Assembly: GCA_964532405.1 (NCBI GenBank)
Contig: CAZHIC010000027.1
Location: 1-32,193 of the forward strand
Reading direction: 5' to 3'
DNA length: 32,193 nucleotides
DNA from: PALSA-1006 sp964532405
GTDB taxonomy: Bacteria; Pseudomonadota; Gammaproteobacteria; Burkholderiales; Gallionellaceae
In this document: piece after piece, positions 15,994-23,292 of the stretch
How the letters are laid out: each line of letters starts with the position of its first letter
Numbering within the stretch: the stretch's first letter is position 1
Position numbers and translations under genes: made by a program
Notes under the pieces: model-generated
Told to the model about the DNA's origin: nothing
Seen by the model: the letters and a program-made list of their open reading frames with translations, nothing else
The model's database searches: none

Positions 15994-17226
15994 TTATATT
16001 TTGCGAAACACCAGCGAGCCGTTGGTTCCGCCGAAGCCGAAATTATTGTTCACCGCGACATCCATCTTCATATCGCGTGCCGTGTTGGCGCAATAATCCA
16101 AATCGCACTCGGGGTCTTGCTCGAAGATATTGATGGTTGGCGGAGAGACTTGATGATGCAACGCCAGTACGCAGAACAAGGATTCAATACCGCCAGCGCC
16201 GCCCAACAAATGGCCTGTCATCGACTTGGTCGAGTTTACGACCAGTTTCTTGGCGTGCTCACCGAAGGCCAGCTTGATAGCTTCAGTTTCATTCTTGTCG
16301 CCCAACGGAGTAGATGTGCCGTGCGCATTGATGTATTGAACTTGGTCAGGATTCAATCCCGCATTACGCAAAGCATTTTCCATGCTGCGTTTCGGGCCAT
16401 CTGCGCTAGGCGTAGTCATATGGTAGGCATCTGCGCTCATACCGTAGCCGGAGAGTTCGGCGTATATTTTGGCGCCACGCGCTTTGGCATGTTCGTATTC
16501 TTCCAGCACCAGCACTCCGGCACCCTCACCCATCACGAAGCCATCTCTATCTTTGTCCCAGGGACGGCTGGATGTGGCGGGATCATCGTTACGGGTAGAA
16601 AGTGCTTTGGCGGAGGAAAAACCGCCTATCGCCAGCGGCGAAATGGTCGCCTCAGAGCCACCTGCGATCATCACATCCGCGTCGCCGTACTCGATGATGC
16701 GTGCCGATTCGCCGATGCTGTGCGTGCCGGTGGTGCATGCCGAAACGACGGCAAAATTCGGCCCCTTCAATCCGTACATGATGGACAGATTGCCGGAGAT
16801 CATATTGATGATGGTGCCGGGGATGAAGAACGGCGATATCTTGCGCGGACCGCCTGCCAGATAGTCGTTGTGCGTATCCTCGATCATCGGCAAGCCGCCG
16901 ATGCCGGAACTGATACACACGCCGATGCGATCGGCATTCTGTTCTGTTACTTCGAGAGCGGAGTCTTTGAAGGCTTCCATCCCGGCCACAAGGCCGAAAT
17001 GAATAAATCTGTCCATGCGCCGGGCATCTTTTGCAGGCAGGTACTGGCTAGCATCAAACCCTTTGATCTCACCCGCGACTTGGCAAGCGAAAGCACTGGG
17101 GTCGAAATGTGTGATCCGCGAAATGCCAGATTGACCAGCCACAATATTCTGCCAAGCCTGGGCAACACCAATACCCACCGGCGATACAATACCCAAGCCC
17201 GTAATAACGACTCTGCGTTTAGCCAA
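15994..17226 (-). CDS. fabF: Beta-ketoacyl-ACP synthase II
   Basis: A condensing enzyme of fatty-acid elongation, 410 residues from the TTG at 17226. The catalytic triad is readable: Cys164 in VVSACTTGTHSIG, His in NAHGTSTPLGD, and His in KSMTGHLLGGAGG. I prefer TTG 17226 because a GGAG lies 7-10 bases upstream and the protein then begins MAKRRVVITGLG, the standard FabF start. The alternative GTG at 17238 adds four residues and lacks a ribosome-binding site. FabB is unlikely given the sequence pattern and the acpP-fabF pairing. The gap to acpP is 45 bases. Confidence 0.96.
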   Translation of the reverse strand: MAKRRVVITGLGIVSPVGIGVAQAWQNIVAGQSGISRITHFDPSAFACQVAGEIKGFDASQYLPAKDARRMDRFIHFGLVAGMEAFKDSALEVTEQNADRIGVCISSGIGGLPMIEDTHNDYLAGGPRKISPFFIPGTIINMISGNLSIMYGLKGPNFAVVSACTTGTHSIGESARIIEYGDADVMIAGGSEATISPLAIGGFSSAKALSTRNDDPATSSRPWDKDRDGFVMGEGAGVLVLEEYEHAKARGAKIYAELSGYGMSADAYHMTTPSADGPKRSMENALRNAGLNPDQVQYINAHGTSTPLGDKNETEAIKLAFGEHAKKLVVNSTKSMTGHLLGGAGGIESLFCVLALHHQVSPPTINIFEQDPECDLDYCANTARDMKMDVAVNNNFGFGGTNGSLVFRKI

Positions 17227-17271
17227 TCTGTGCTCCACTAACCAGGAAAGAAACGATCAAATAAAGACAAA

Positions 17272-17508
17272 TTACTTGGGATGTGCGTTGACGTAATCGA
17301 TTGCCTGTTGCACGGTAGTGATCTTTTCTGCATCTTCATCCGGGATTTCGCAGCCGAATTCTTCTTCCAGCGCCATGACCAGTTCAACGGTATCCAAGGA
17401 GTCTGCTCCCAGATCGTTGACGAACGAAGACTCGATCTTGACTTCTGTTTCATTCACGCCGAGTTGCTCAGCTACGATTTTCTTGACGCGTTGTTCGATG
17501 TTAGACAT
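17272..17508 (-). CDS. acpP: Acyl carrier protein
   Basis: A 78-residue acidic carrier that holds growing acyl chains on 4'-phosphopantetheine. The attachment site is Ser37 in the GADSLDTVELVMALEEEF motif. The ATG at 17508 has GGGAG at 17517-17521 on the minus strand. It has its own good promoter just upstream and lies between fabG and fabF in the canonical order. Length and sequence are fully typical. Confidence 0.98.
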   Translation of the reverse strand: MSNIEQRVKKIVAEQLGVNETEVKIESSFVNDLGADSLDTVELVMALEEEFGCEIPDEDAEKITTVQQAIDYVNAHPK

Positions 17509-17549
17509 TCCATTACTCCCGTTTTAATTAAAATTCAAAATGCGCGTGC

Positions 17550-17577
17550 ATTCTACCAAACTCGCGCCGTTTTCCAA
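17550..17577 (-). promoter_or_regulatory. Candidate internal promoter of acpP
   Basis: On the minus strand TTGGAA (17572-17577) and TAGAAT (17550-17555) are 16 bp apart. They lie in the 78-base gap between fabG and acpP, giving a leader of about 35 bases. An extra promoter would fit the high demand for acyl carrier protein. Confidence 0.55.
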
Positions 17578-17586
17578 ACAGCTTGA

Positions 17587-18330
17587 TTACTCCATGTACA
17601 TGCCGCCGTTCACATGCAGCGTGACGCCGGTGATGTAAGCCGCGCCGGGGCTGGCCAAAAAGGCCACTGCGGCCGCGATGTCGGCAGGTTGTCCGAGGCG
17701 CTTGAGGGGGACATGTTCGACCAGCTTGGTGCGCTGTTCCTCGCCCAAGGCCAGGGTCATATCGGTGTCGATAAAGCCCGGTGCGACACAGTTTACAGTG
17801 ATATTACGGCTACCGATCTCTTGCGCAAGCGATTTAGTGAAGCCTGCCATGCCTGCCTTGGAGGCCGCATAATTGACTTGACCGGGGTTGCCCATGCTGC
17901 CGACCACCGAAGAGATACTGATAATGCGCCCAGTTCTGGCCTTCATCATCGCGCGCAACACGGCGCGGCTCAGGCGAAACACGGACTTGAGGTTGGTGGT
18001 CAGCACGTCGTCCCACTCTTCGTCGCTCATACGCGCCAGCAGGTTGTCCTTGGTGATGCCGGCGTTATTGACCAGAATCGAGATTTCGCCAAACTGCTTG
18101 CGCAACTCGCCCAGTACCTGTTCGATCTGCGCGGCGTCATTGACATTCAACGCCATGCCCGCCCCCTTGATGCCTGCGGCTTGTAGATAGGTACTGATAG
18201 CTTGCGCGCCGTTATCGCTGGTGGCGGTGCCGATCACGGTTGCGCCTTGCTTGCCCAGTTCCAGTGCAATGGCCTGACCGATGCCGCGCGATGCACCTGT
18301 TACCAGTGCGATTTGTCCTTGTAGCGTCAT
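17587..18330 (-). CDS. fabG: 3-oxoacyl-ACP reductase
   Basis: A 247-residue short-chain dehydrogenase that performs the first reduction of each fatty-acid cycle with NADPH. The cofactor motif TGASRGIGQA is at 11-20 and the NNAG motif near 88-91. The catalytic residues are Ser141, Tyr154 and Lys158 in YAASKAG. The end sequence YITGVTLHVNGGMYM is typical of FabG. It begins 11 bases after fabD in the same orientation. Many paralogous reductases exist, but the position in a fab cluster fixes the assignment. Confidence 0.96.
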   Translation of the reverse strand: MTLQGQIALVTGASRGIGQAIALELGKQGATVIGTATSDNGAQAISTYLQAAGIKGAGMALNVNDAAQIEQVLGELRKQFGEISILVNNAGITKDNLLARMSDEEWDDVLTTNLKSVFRLSRAVLRAMMKARTGRIISISSVVGSMGNPGQVNYAASKAGMAGFTKSLAQEIGSRNITVNCVAPGFIDTDMTLALGEEQRTKLVEHVPLKRLGQPADIAAAVAFLASPGAAYITGVTLHVNGGMYME

Positions 18331-18341
18331 ATTCCCTCCCC

Positions 18342-19274
18342 TTATGCGAGTACAGTCAGTGCTGCTTTGAGTGCTTCTCCGTCATTGATGGCCAAAGCCT
18401 GCTGGTTGGTATCGATGCGCTTATTTAGCCCGACCAGCACTTTGCCCGGGGCGCATTCCACGTTATGAGTCATGCCTTGTTTGCCGAATGCCTGCACGGT
18501 CTCGACCCAACGCACCGGCGAATATAGCTGACGCACCAACGCATCTTTGATCGTGGCGGCATCGCGGTAAGAGGCCACATCCGCATTGTGCAACACAGGA
18601 ATGGACGGTGTTTGCACTGCGACATTCTTAAGGTAGTCGCGCAATTGCTCTGCGGCGACCCTCAATAAACTGCAATGCGACGGCACGCTCATGGGCAGCA
18701 TGATGGCGCGTTTCGCGCCTTTGGCTTTGGCCAGCTCCATACCGCGCTCTACCGCAGCACGATTTCCGGCGATCACCACCTGACCCGGGGAGTTGTAATT
18801 CACCGCTTCCAGCACCTCTCCCTGCGCACCTTCGGCGCATACGGCGCGCACCGCATCGTCGTCCAGGCCGAGGATCGCGGCGATGCCGCCCACACCTTCC
18901 GGCACAGCTTGCTGCATACATTGTGCGCGGTAACGCACCAGCGGCAACGCATCGGTAAAACTCAATGCACCTGCGGCGACCAGCGCAGTGTATTCACCCA
19001 GACTGTGTCCGGCCATGAGGGTCGGTTTCGCGCCGTTCTGAGATTGCCATGCACGGTACACCGCCACACCCGCTGTCAGCATGACGGGCTGAGTGTTCAC
19101 GGTGGCGTTCAGGTCGGCATCGCTGCCTTCGGCGACCAGCTGCCACAGGTCTTGCTTCAACACATCGGAAGCTTCAGTAAAAGTGTCGCGCACGGCACTG
19201 AAATCAGCATAGCCGTTCATCATGCCGCGCGACTGCGACCCTTGTCCGGGAAACACAAAAGCAAATTTAGTCAT
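18342..19274 (-). CDS. fabD: Malonyl-CoA:ACP transacylase
   Basis: A 310-residue acyltransferase that moves malonyl groups from CoA to acyl carrier protein. The N-terminal FVFPGQGSQ motif is present. The nucleophile is Ser91 in GHSLGEYTALVAAG, the malonyl-selective Arg lies in VRYRAQCMQ, and the catalytic His200 is in MSVPSHCSLL. The spacing to fabH is 9 bases and to fabG 11. All residues needed for activity are present and the length is standard. Confidence 0.97.
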   Translation of the reverse strand: MTKFAFVFPGQGSQSRGMMNGYADFSAVRDTFTEASDVLKQDLWQLVAEGSDADLNATVNTQPVMLTAGVAVYRAWQSQNGAKPTLMAGHSLGEYTALVAAGALSFTDALPLVRYRAQCMQQAVPEGVGGIAAILGLDDDAVRAVCAEGAQGEVLEAVNYNSPGQVVIAGNRAAVERGMELAKAKGAKRAIMLPMSVPSHCSLLRVAAEQLRDYLKNVAVQTPSIPVLHNADVASYRDAATIKDALVRQLYSPVRWVETVQAFGKQGMTHNVECAPGKVLVGLNKRIDTNQQALAINDGEALKAALTVLA

Positions 19275-19283
19275 GTCGATAAC

Positions 19284-20213
19284 CTACCACTTGATTAGAA
19301 CTGCACCCCAGGTAAATCCACCACCCACGGCTTCAATAAGAATGTTTTGCCCGGATTTGATGCGTCCGTCGCGTACTGCCGTGTCCAATGCCAGAGGGAT
19401 CGAAGCGGCTGAAGTGTTGCCGTGACGATCAACGGTGACGACCACTTTATCCATATCCAAGCCTAGTTTTTTTGCCGTTGCCTCAATGATGCGGACGTTG
19501 GCCTGATGCGGCACCAGCCAGTCAATGTCCGAGCCAGCCAGATTTTTTTCCTCAAGTATCTCTTCAACAACATCACTCAACACTTTGACTGCGAACTTAA
19601 AGACAGCCTTTCCATCCATTGAAATTAAGGGGTCTGCTTTCAGCATATTGCGATGACTACCATCCGCATGCAGCTTGGCTGCCACGATGCCGGGAGTTTC
19701 GCTGGCCCGCAATACCACCGCGCCCGCGCCGTCTCCGAACAACACGCAAGTCGTGCGATCATCCCAATTCAACATGCGTGACAGCACTTCGGCGCCCACC
19801 ACTAGAACGGTCTTGGCCTGTCCGCCGCGAATGTACATGTCCGCCGTGTTCAGGGCATAGATAAAACCGCCGCATACCGCTTGAATATCAAAAGCGGGCC
19901 CGCCGTTCTTGATACCCAGCTTGCCTTGCAAGACACAAGCAGTACCCGGGAACGACATATCGGGCGACGTGGTTGCCACGATCACCAGATCAATCTCGTC
20001 CACATGGATGCGCGCAGCCTCGATCGCCTTCAGGCTGGCTTGCAGGGCGAGATCGCTAGTCAGCTCGTTGTCTGCTGCGACGTGGCGCTCGACGATGCCG
20101 CTGCGCGAAAAAATCCAGTCGTGCGAGGTGTCAACTATCTTTTCCAGATCATAGTTGGTCAGCACCTTGGCGGGCAAATAGCTGCCAGTGCCGATAATTT
20201 TTGAATGAATCAA
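19284..20213 (-). CDS. fabH: Beta-ketoacyl-ACP synthase III
   Basis: A 309-residue enzyme that starts fatty-acid synthesis by condensing acetyl-CoA with malonyl-ACP. The active-site Cys114 lies in DIQAVCGGFIYAL, with His in WLVPHQANVRII and Asn in RHGNTSAAS. I start it at the TTG at 20213, which gives MIHSKIIGTGSYLP as in other FabH proteins and has GGGGAGG a few bases upstream; a longer upstream frame would run into plsX. The start overlaps the plsX stop as TTGA (20210-20213), pointing to coupled translation with PlsX. Confidence 0.96.
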   Translation of the reverse strand: MIHSKIIGTGSYLPAKVLTNYDLEKIVDTSHDWIFSRSGIVERHVAADNELTSDLALQASLKAIEAARIHVDEIDLVIVATTSPDMSFPGTACVLQGKLGIKNGGPAFDIQAVCGGFIYALNTADMYIRGGQAKTVLVVGAEVLSRMLNWDDRTTCVLFGDGAGAVVLRASETPGIVAAKLHADGSHRNMLKADPLISMDGKAVFKFAVKVLSDVVEEILEEKNLAGSDIDWLVPHQANVRIIEATAKKLGLDMDKVVVTVDRHGNTSAASIPLALDTAVRDGRIKSGQNILIEAVGGGFTWGAVLIKW

Positions 20214-21247
20214 AGCGCCTCCCCTGCATTTTGTTGGCGTGCGTGATGCCATTTTTCAACGTGCTCACTGATGTGCTGCAACATGCCGCCGCGCGCCTCT
20301 TCGGCAGCGCGTTCGATGGCGCAGAGGAAGGCGAATGCGTCGGCCGAGCCGTGGCTCTTGACCACAATGCCTTTCAACCCAAGGAAACTCGCGCCATTGT
20401 AGCGACGATGGTCAAGTCTGTGCTTGAAGGCATTAAGTACGCGTATAGATACCAATGCGGCAAGCTTAGTCAGCAAATTACGGCTAAATCCGTCCTTAAG
20501 GAAACCGCCCATCATCTTGGCTATTCCTTCGGCGGTCTTCAATGCGACGTTACCCACAAATCCGTCACACACCACCACATCGGTGACACCCTTGAAGATG
20601 TCGTCACCTTCCACATTGCCGTAGAAATTCAGGTCACTGGCTCGCAACAACTCGGCGGCTTGTTTCACCACCTCATTGCCCTTGATGTCTTCGCTGCCGA
20701 TATTCAACAGCCCGACCGTGGGGCGCTCTATATGCTCCAACGCAGACACCAGAGTGCTGCCCATCAGCGCGAACTGCAACAGATGTTCGGCGGAACAATC
20801 GACGTTCGCGCCCAAGTCCAGCATACAGACTTGCCCGTTGACGGTGGGCAAAAAAGAGGCGATGGCGGGACGGTCTATGCCAGGCAAGGTCTTCAGTACA
20901 TAACGTGCAGTCGCCATCAGCGCACCAGTGTTGCCCGCACTAACGCAGGCAGAGGCTTCGCCAGATTTCACCAGATTGATAGCAACGCGCATGGAAGAAT
21001 CTTTCTTGCTGCGCAACACGATTTGCGGCGATTCGTCCATGCCGACCACTTCGCTTGCCGCATGAACGCGCAGACGCGTCCGGTCAGTGAAGTCGAGTTT
21101 ATTCAACTCCGCTTCGATGGCGTCGGACAGGCCAACCAAAACAACGGTGTCGTCAGGATGTTTTTTTAGATAAGCGACTGCCGCAGGAACGGTTACCCGT
21201 GTCCCGTGGTCGCCGCCCATGGCGTCAATGGCTATCGTGATATCCAC
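20210..21247 (-). CDS. plsX: Phosphate acyltransferase PlsX
   Basis: A 345-residue peripheral membrane enzyme that makes acyl-phosphate from acyl-ACP, feeding PlsY in phospholipid synthesis. The sequence opens with the diagnostic DITIAIDAMGGDHG. Further family segments are SVRVAINLVKSGEA-like MRVAINLVKSGEAS, SAGNTGALMA, and VCDGFVGNVALKTAEG. I start it at the GTG at 21247, with AGAGGA about 8 bases upstream; the longer frame adds an unconserved 20 residues. It follows rpmF, the standard order, and overlaps fabH by 4 bases. Confidence 0.96.
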   Translation of the reverse strand: MDITIAIDAMGGDHGTRVTVPAAVAYLKKHPDDTVVLVGLSDAIEAELNKLDFTDRTRLRVHAASEVVGMDESPQIVLRSKKDSSMRVAINLVKSGEASACVSAGNTGALMATARYVLKTLPGIDRPAIASFLPTVNGQVCMLDLGANVDCSAEHLLQFALMGSTLVSALEHIERPTVGLLNIGSEDIKGNEVVKQAAELLRASDLNFYGNVEGDDIFKGVTDVVVCDGFVGNVALKTAEGIAKMMGGFLKDGFSRNLLTKLAALVSIRVLNAFKHRLDHRRYNGASFLGLKGIVVKSHGSADAFAFLCAIERAAEEARGGMLQHISEHVEKWHHARQQNAGEAL

Positions 21248-21325
21248 TGGACGATCCTCTCGAACGAGAAATAGACGGAATTCGGACTCCCAAGGACGGG
21301 AGCCCATTCAATACGCCAAATGAGC

Positions 21326-21505
21326 TTATTCGCCCTTGGTTTTGACGACTTTTTTGCCGCGATAATATCCGCTAGGGCTGATGTGATGACGCAGATGCGG
21401 CTCACCAGTGGAAGGCTCTACCCCCAATGAAGGGGCTGTCAAAAAGTCATGCGCGCGGTGCATACCGCGTTTAGACGGGGATTTTTTATTCTGCTGAACT
21501 GCCAT
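21326..21505 (-). CDS. rpmF: 50S ribosomal protein L32
   Basis: A 59-residue basic protein that begins MAVQQNKKSPSKRGMHRAHD, the classic L32 N-terminus, and ends KVVKTKGE. GAGGAG lies just upstream on the minus strand near 21514-21519. It is placed between yceD and plsX as in most proteobacteria, so ribosome and phospholipid production share a transcript. The 78-base gap to plsX shows no obvious terminator. Cysteine zinc ligands seen in some L32 proteins are absent here, as is common. Confidence 0.97.
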   Translation of the reverse strand: MAVQQNKKSPSKRGMHRAHDFLTAPSLGVEPSTGEPHLRHHISPSGYYRGKKVVKTKGE

Positions 21506-21530
21506 GGTAACAACTCCTCACAAAAACTAA

Positions 21531-22016
21531 TTACTGCTTCTTCTTTAAACCAGCCAACACCGCGAACGGATTGTCTGATTGCTTTATACCTTCTACTGCC
21601 GTGCTACACGCCCCTTCAGGATGCTTGGGTGCGAAAGGTAGACCCAACAACACCTCATCTTCGATCAGCTCTAGCAGATCCAAATGCGGTGTTGCCTCGA
21701 TACCATCTGCCACATCATCCGCCTCAACATCATCCAACTTGTCGGGCGAAAGCAACTGCAAATGCGAAACAACCTCAATAAGATAAGCGAACTCTCCCAA
21801 GCAACGCTGACAACGCAGATGACACACACCTTCCAGCTCGATCTGCAACATATGCTGATCATTTTCTTTTGATCCGCAGACTTTATAAGTCAGCGTCCCA
21901 TCCGAATTTGCCAGCATGTCGCTCAATCTGGGCAGCGCTGCCAGCGGAATTTCCCCGCACAATTCCTCGCCGTTGCGGGCAAAAATTAAGCTATCTATGA
22001 AAGGCCGTGCAAACAT
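21531..22016 (-). CDS. yceD: YceD/DUF177 family 23S rRNA accumulation protein
   Basis: A 161-residue member of the DUF177 family, linked in Escherichia coli and plants to 23S rRNA accumulation. The CHLRCQRC cysteine motif near the middle, the acidic LDDVEADDVADGIE stretch and the end segment NPFAVLAGLKKK are diagnostic. The ATG at 22016 gives MFARPFIDSLIFARNGEEL, the conserved N-terminal region; a longer frame to 22064 would run back through the promoter. It heads the supercluster, 25 bases before rpmF. The predicted transcription start is only a few bases from this ATG. Confidence 0.88.
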   Translation of the reverse strand: MFARPFIDSLIFARNGEELCGEIPLAALPRLSDMLANSDGTLTYKVCGSKENDQHMLQIELEGVCHLRCQRCLGEFAYLIEVVSHLQLLSPDKLDDVEADDVADGIEATPHLDLLELIEDEVLLGLPFAPKHPEGACSTAVEGIKQSDNPFAVLAGLKKKQ

Positions 22017-22025
22017 GAGGCGCGC

Positions 22026-22054
22026 ATGATATATATTCCGCCCCACTCTGTCAA
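22026..22054 (-). promoter_or_regulatory. Promoter of the yceD-rpmF-plsX-fab supercluster
   Basis: On the minus strand a consensus TTGACA (22049-22054) and TATCAT (22026-22031) are separated by exactly 17 bp. This is the best sigma-70 promoter in the window. Transcription should begin near 22019, about 3 bases before the yceD ATG, which would make a leaderless or nearly leaderless message. Confidence 0.7.
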
Positions 22055-22072
22055 AGACGCACAAGGAATATC

Positions 22073-22657
22073 TTGAATTCTCAGCCGCTTGTTCTTGCCT
22101 CGACCTCTATATATAGAAGCGAGTTGCTGTCCACCCTGCGGATACCGTTTCAAATTGCGACCCCCAATGTCGATGAGACCCCGCTTCCCGACGAAGATGC
22201 CAAACAGACCTCGACGCGTCTCTCACAACTCAAAGCGCTGGCCGTAGCCAAGAATCACCCTGATGCCCTGATCATCGGTTCCGATCAAGTCGCCCTGCTG
22301 GATGGACAGCAGCTGGGCAAACCGCTCACCCATGACAACGCTGTGCACCAGCTGCGCGCAATGCGCGGCAAGACTGTCGTTTTCTATACTGCACTGACCT
22401 TGCTGGATGCCGCAGATGGCTCAATGCAAACCGACCTCGCGGAAACCCATGTCAGCTTCCGTCAACTTGGCGACGATGAGATCGAACGTTATCTTATCAA
22501 AGAACAACCTTACCATTGCGCCGGGAGTGCAAAATCAGAAGGCTTGGGAATCGCGCTGATCAGCAGAATAATGGGCGACGACCCTAACGCTTTAATCGGA
22601 CTCCCTTTGATCAGTCTCGTAACTATGCTTAAAAAGCAAGGTGTTAATGTTTTATGA
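22073..22657 (+). CDS. maf: Maf/YceF-type nucleotide pyrophosphatase
   Basis: A 194-residue house-cleaning enzyme of the Maf family, which removes modified nucleotides; the YceF branch hydrolyses 7-methyl-GTP. The opening LVLASTSIYRSELL carries the conserved Ser and Arg, and IGSDQVALLDGQQLGKP carries the catalytic Asp. AGSAKSEGLGIALI and DDPNALIGLPL close the family pattern. The gene starts with TTG at 22073, with AAGGA at 22063-22067. It is divergent from yceD, the neighbour that gave the YceF name in enteric bacteria. Subfamily choice is by context and the AGSAKSEG wording. Confidence 0.92.
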   Translation: MNSQPLVLASTSIYRSELLSTLRIPFQIATPNVDETPLPDEDAKQTSTRLSQLKALAVAKNHPDALIIGSDQVALLDGQQLGKPLTHDNAVHQLRAMRGKTVVFYTALTLLDAADGSMQTDLAETHVSFRQLGDDEIERYLIKEQPYHCAGSAKSEGLGIALISRIMGDDPNALIGLPLISLVTMLKKQGVNVL

Positions 22658-22753
22658 TTGAACGTATCGAAAATTTAAAGTTGCCACGGGAATGTCTTTC
22701 TGGTATTAAAGCGCGCTTAAATTTTTTCGCTCGAACACGGAGACTCAAAATAA

Positions 22754-23176
22754 ATGCCTGCTCAAACCACCAAGCCTGTCGCTCCTTATAAAGCAAAAAA
22801 AGGGGAGGCCTATATGAACCCCAAGCAAATGGAGCATTTTCGCAATGTTCTGAACGAGATCAAGCTGGGGCTAGGCCAAGATATCGATCGCGCAGTCCAC
22901 ACCATGCAGGATGAGGCCACCGTGTTCGCCGACCCCAATGACCGGGCCAGCCAAGAATCCGACATGAGCCTAGAGTTGCGCAACCGCGACCGCGAACGCA
23001 AGCTCATCAAGAACATTGATAAGATGATTGCAAGGATAGATGCTGGCGAATACGGCTATTGCGACAAATGCGGCATCGAGATCGGCCTAAGCAGACTGGA
23101 GGCGCGCCCTACCGCCACACTGTGCATCGATTGCAAGACGCTGGATGAAATTCGCGAAAAACAAGTCGCCAAATAA
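22754..23176 (+). CDS. dksA: RNA polymerase-binding transcription factor DksA
   Basis: A 140-residue partner of ppGpp in the stringent response, acting through the secondary channel of RNA polymerase. The coiled-coil tip holds Asp60 and Asp63 in ADPNDRASQESD. The zinc site is complete: Cys103, Cys106, Cys124 and Cys127. LEARPTATLCIDCKTLDEIREKQ is almost identical to known DksA. Start 22754 is favoured because VAPYKAKKGEAYMN aligns with the family N-terminus, although the internal ATG at 22814 has a better ribosome-binding site (GGGGAGG) and may give a shorter form. It is followed by a terminator. Confidence 0.96.
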   Translation: MPAQTTKPVAPYKAKKGEAYMNPKQMEHFRNVLNEIKLGLGQDIDRAVHTMQDEATVFADPNDRASQESDMSLELRNRDRERKLIKNIDKMIARIDAGEYGYCDKCGIEIGLSRLEARPTATLCIDCKTLDEIREKQVAK

Positions 23177-23200
23177 TTTCCGGCAGCAAACAAAACAACC

Positions 23201-23234
23201 GCCCTCTACGATTTATCAGAGGGCTTTGTTTTTT
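23201..23234 (+). terminator. Rho-independent terminator of dksA
   Basis: GCCCTC (23201-23206) pairs with GAGGGC (23219-23224) across a 12-base loop, followed by TTTGTTTTTT. It lies about 25 bases after the dksA stop. The T tract may also contribute to a weak -35 for glgB. Confidence 0.85.
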
Positions 23235-23249
23235 ATGGGCTGCACGGAA

Positions 23250-23283
23250 TATAATTTCATGGCTAAATTATTGGGGCTATAAT
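23250..23283 (+). promoter_or_regulatory. Two TATAAT boxes upstream of glgB
   Basis: Perfect TATAAT hexamers occur at 23250-23255 and 23278-23283. The first has a weak TTGTTT 18 bp upstream (23226-23231). The second ends 9 bases before the glgB ATG, so its transcript would start almost at the codon. Which one is used cannot be told from sequence. Confidence 0.4.
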
Positions 23284-23292
23284 CTATTTACC

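Noticed and set aside
16117..17241. Plus-strand 374-residue open frame antisense to fabF
   Set aside because: FabF is unambiguous with all catalytic residues. The antisense frame shows no family pattern or ribosome-binding site.
20201..21169. Plus-strand 322-residue open frame antisense to plsX
   Set aside because: It is a shadow of plsX, with no recognisable domain or start signal.
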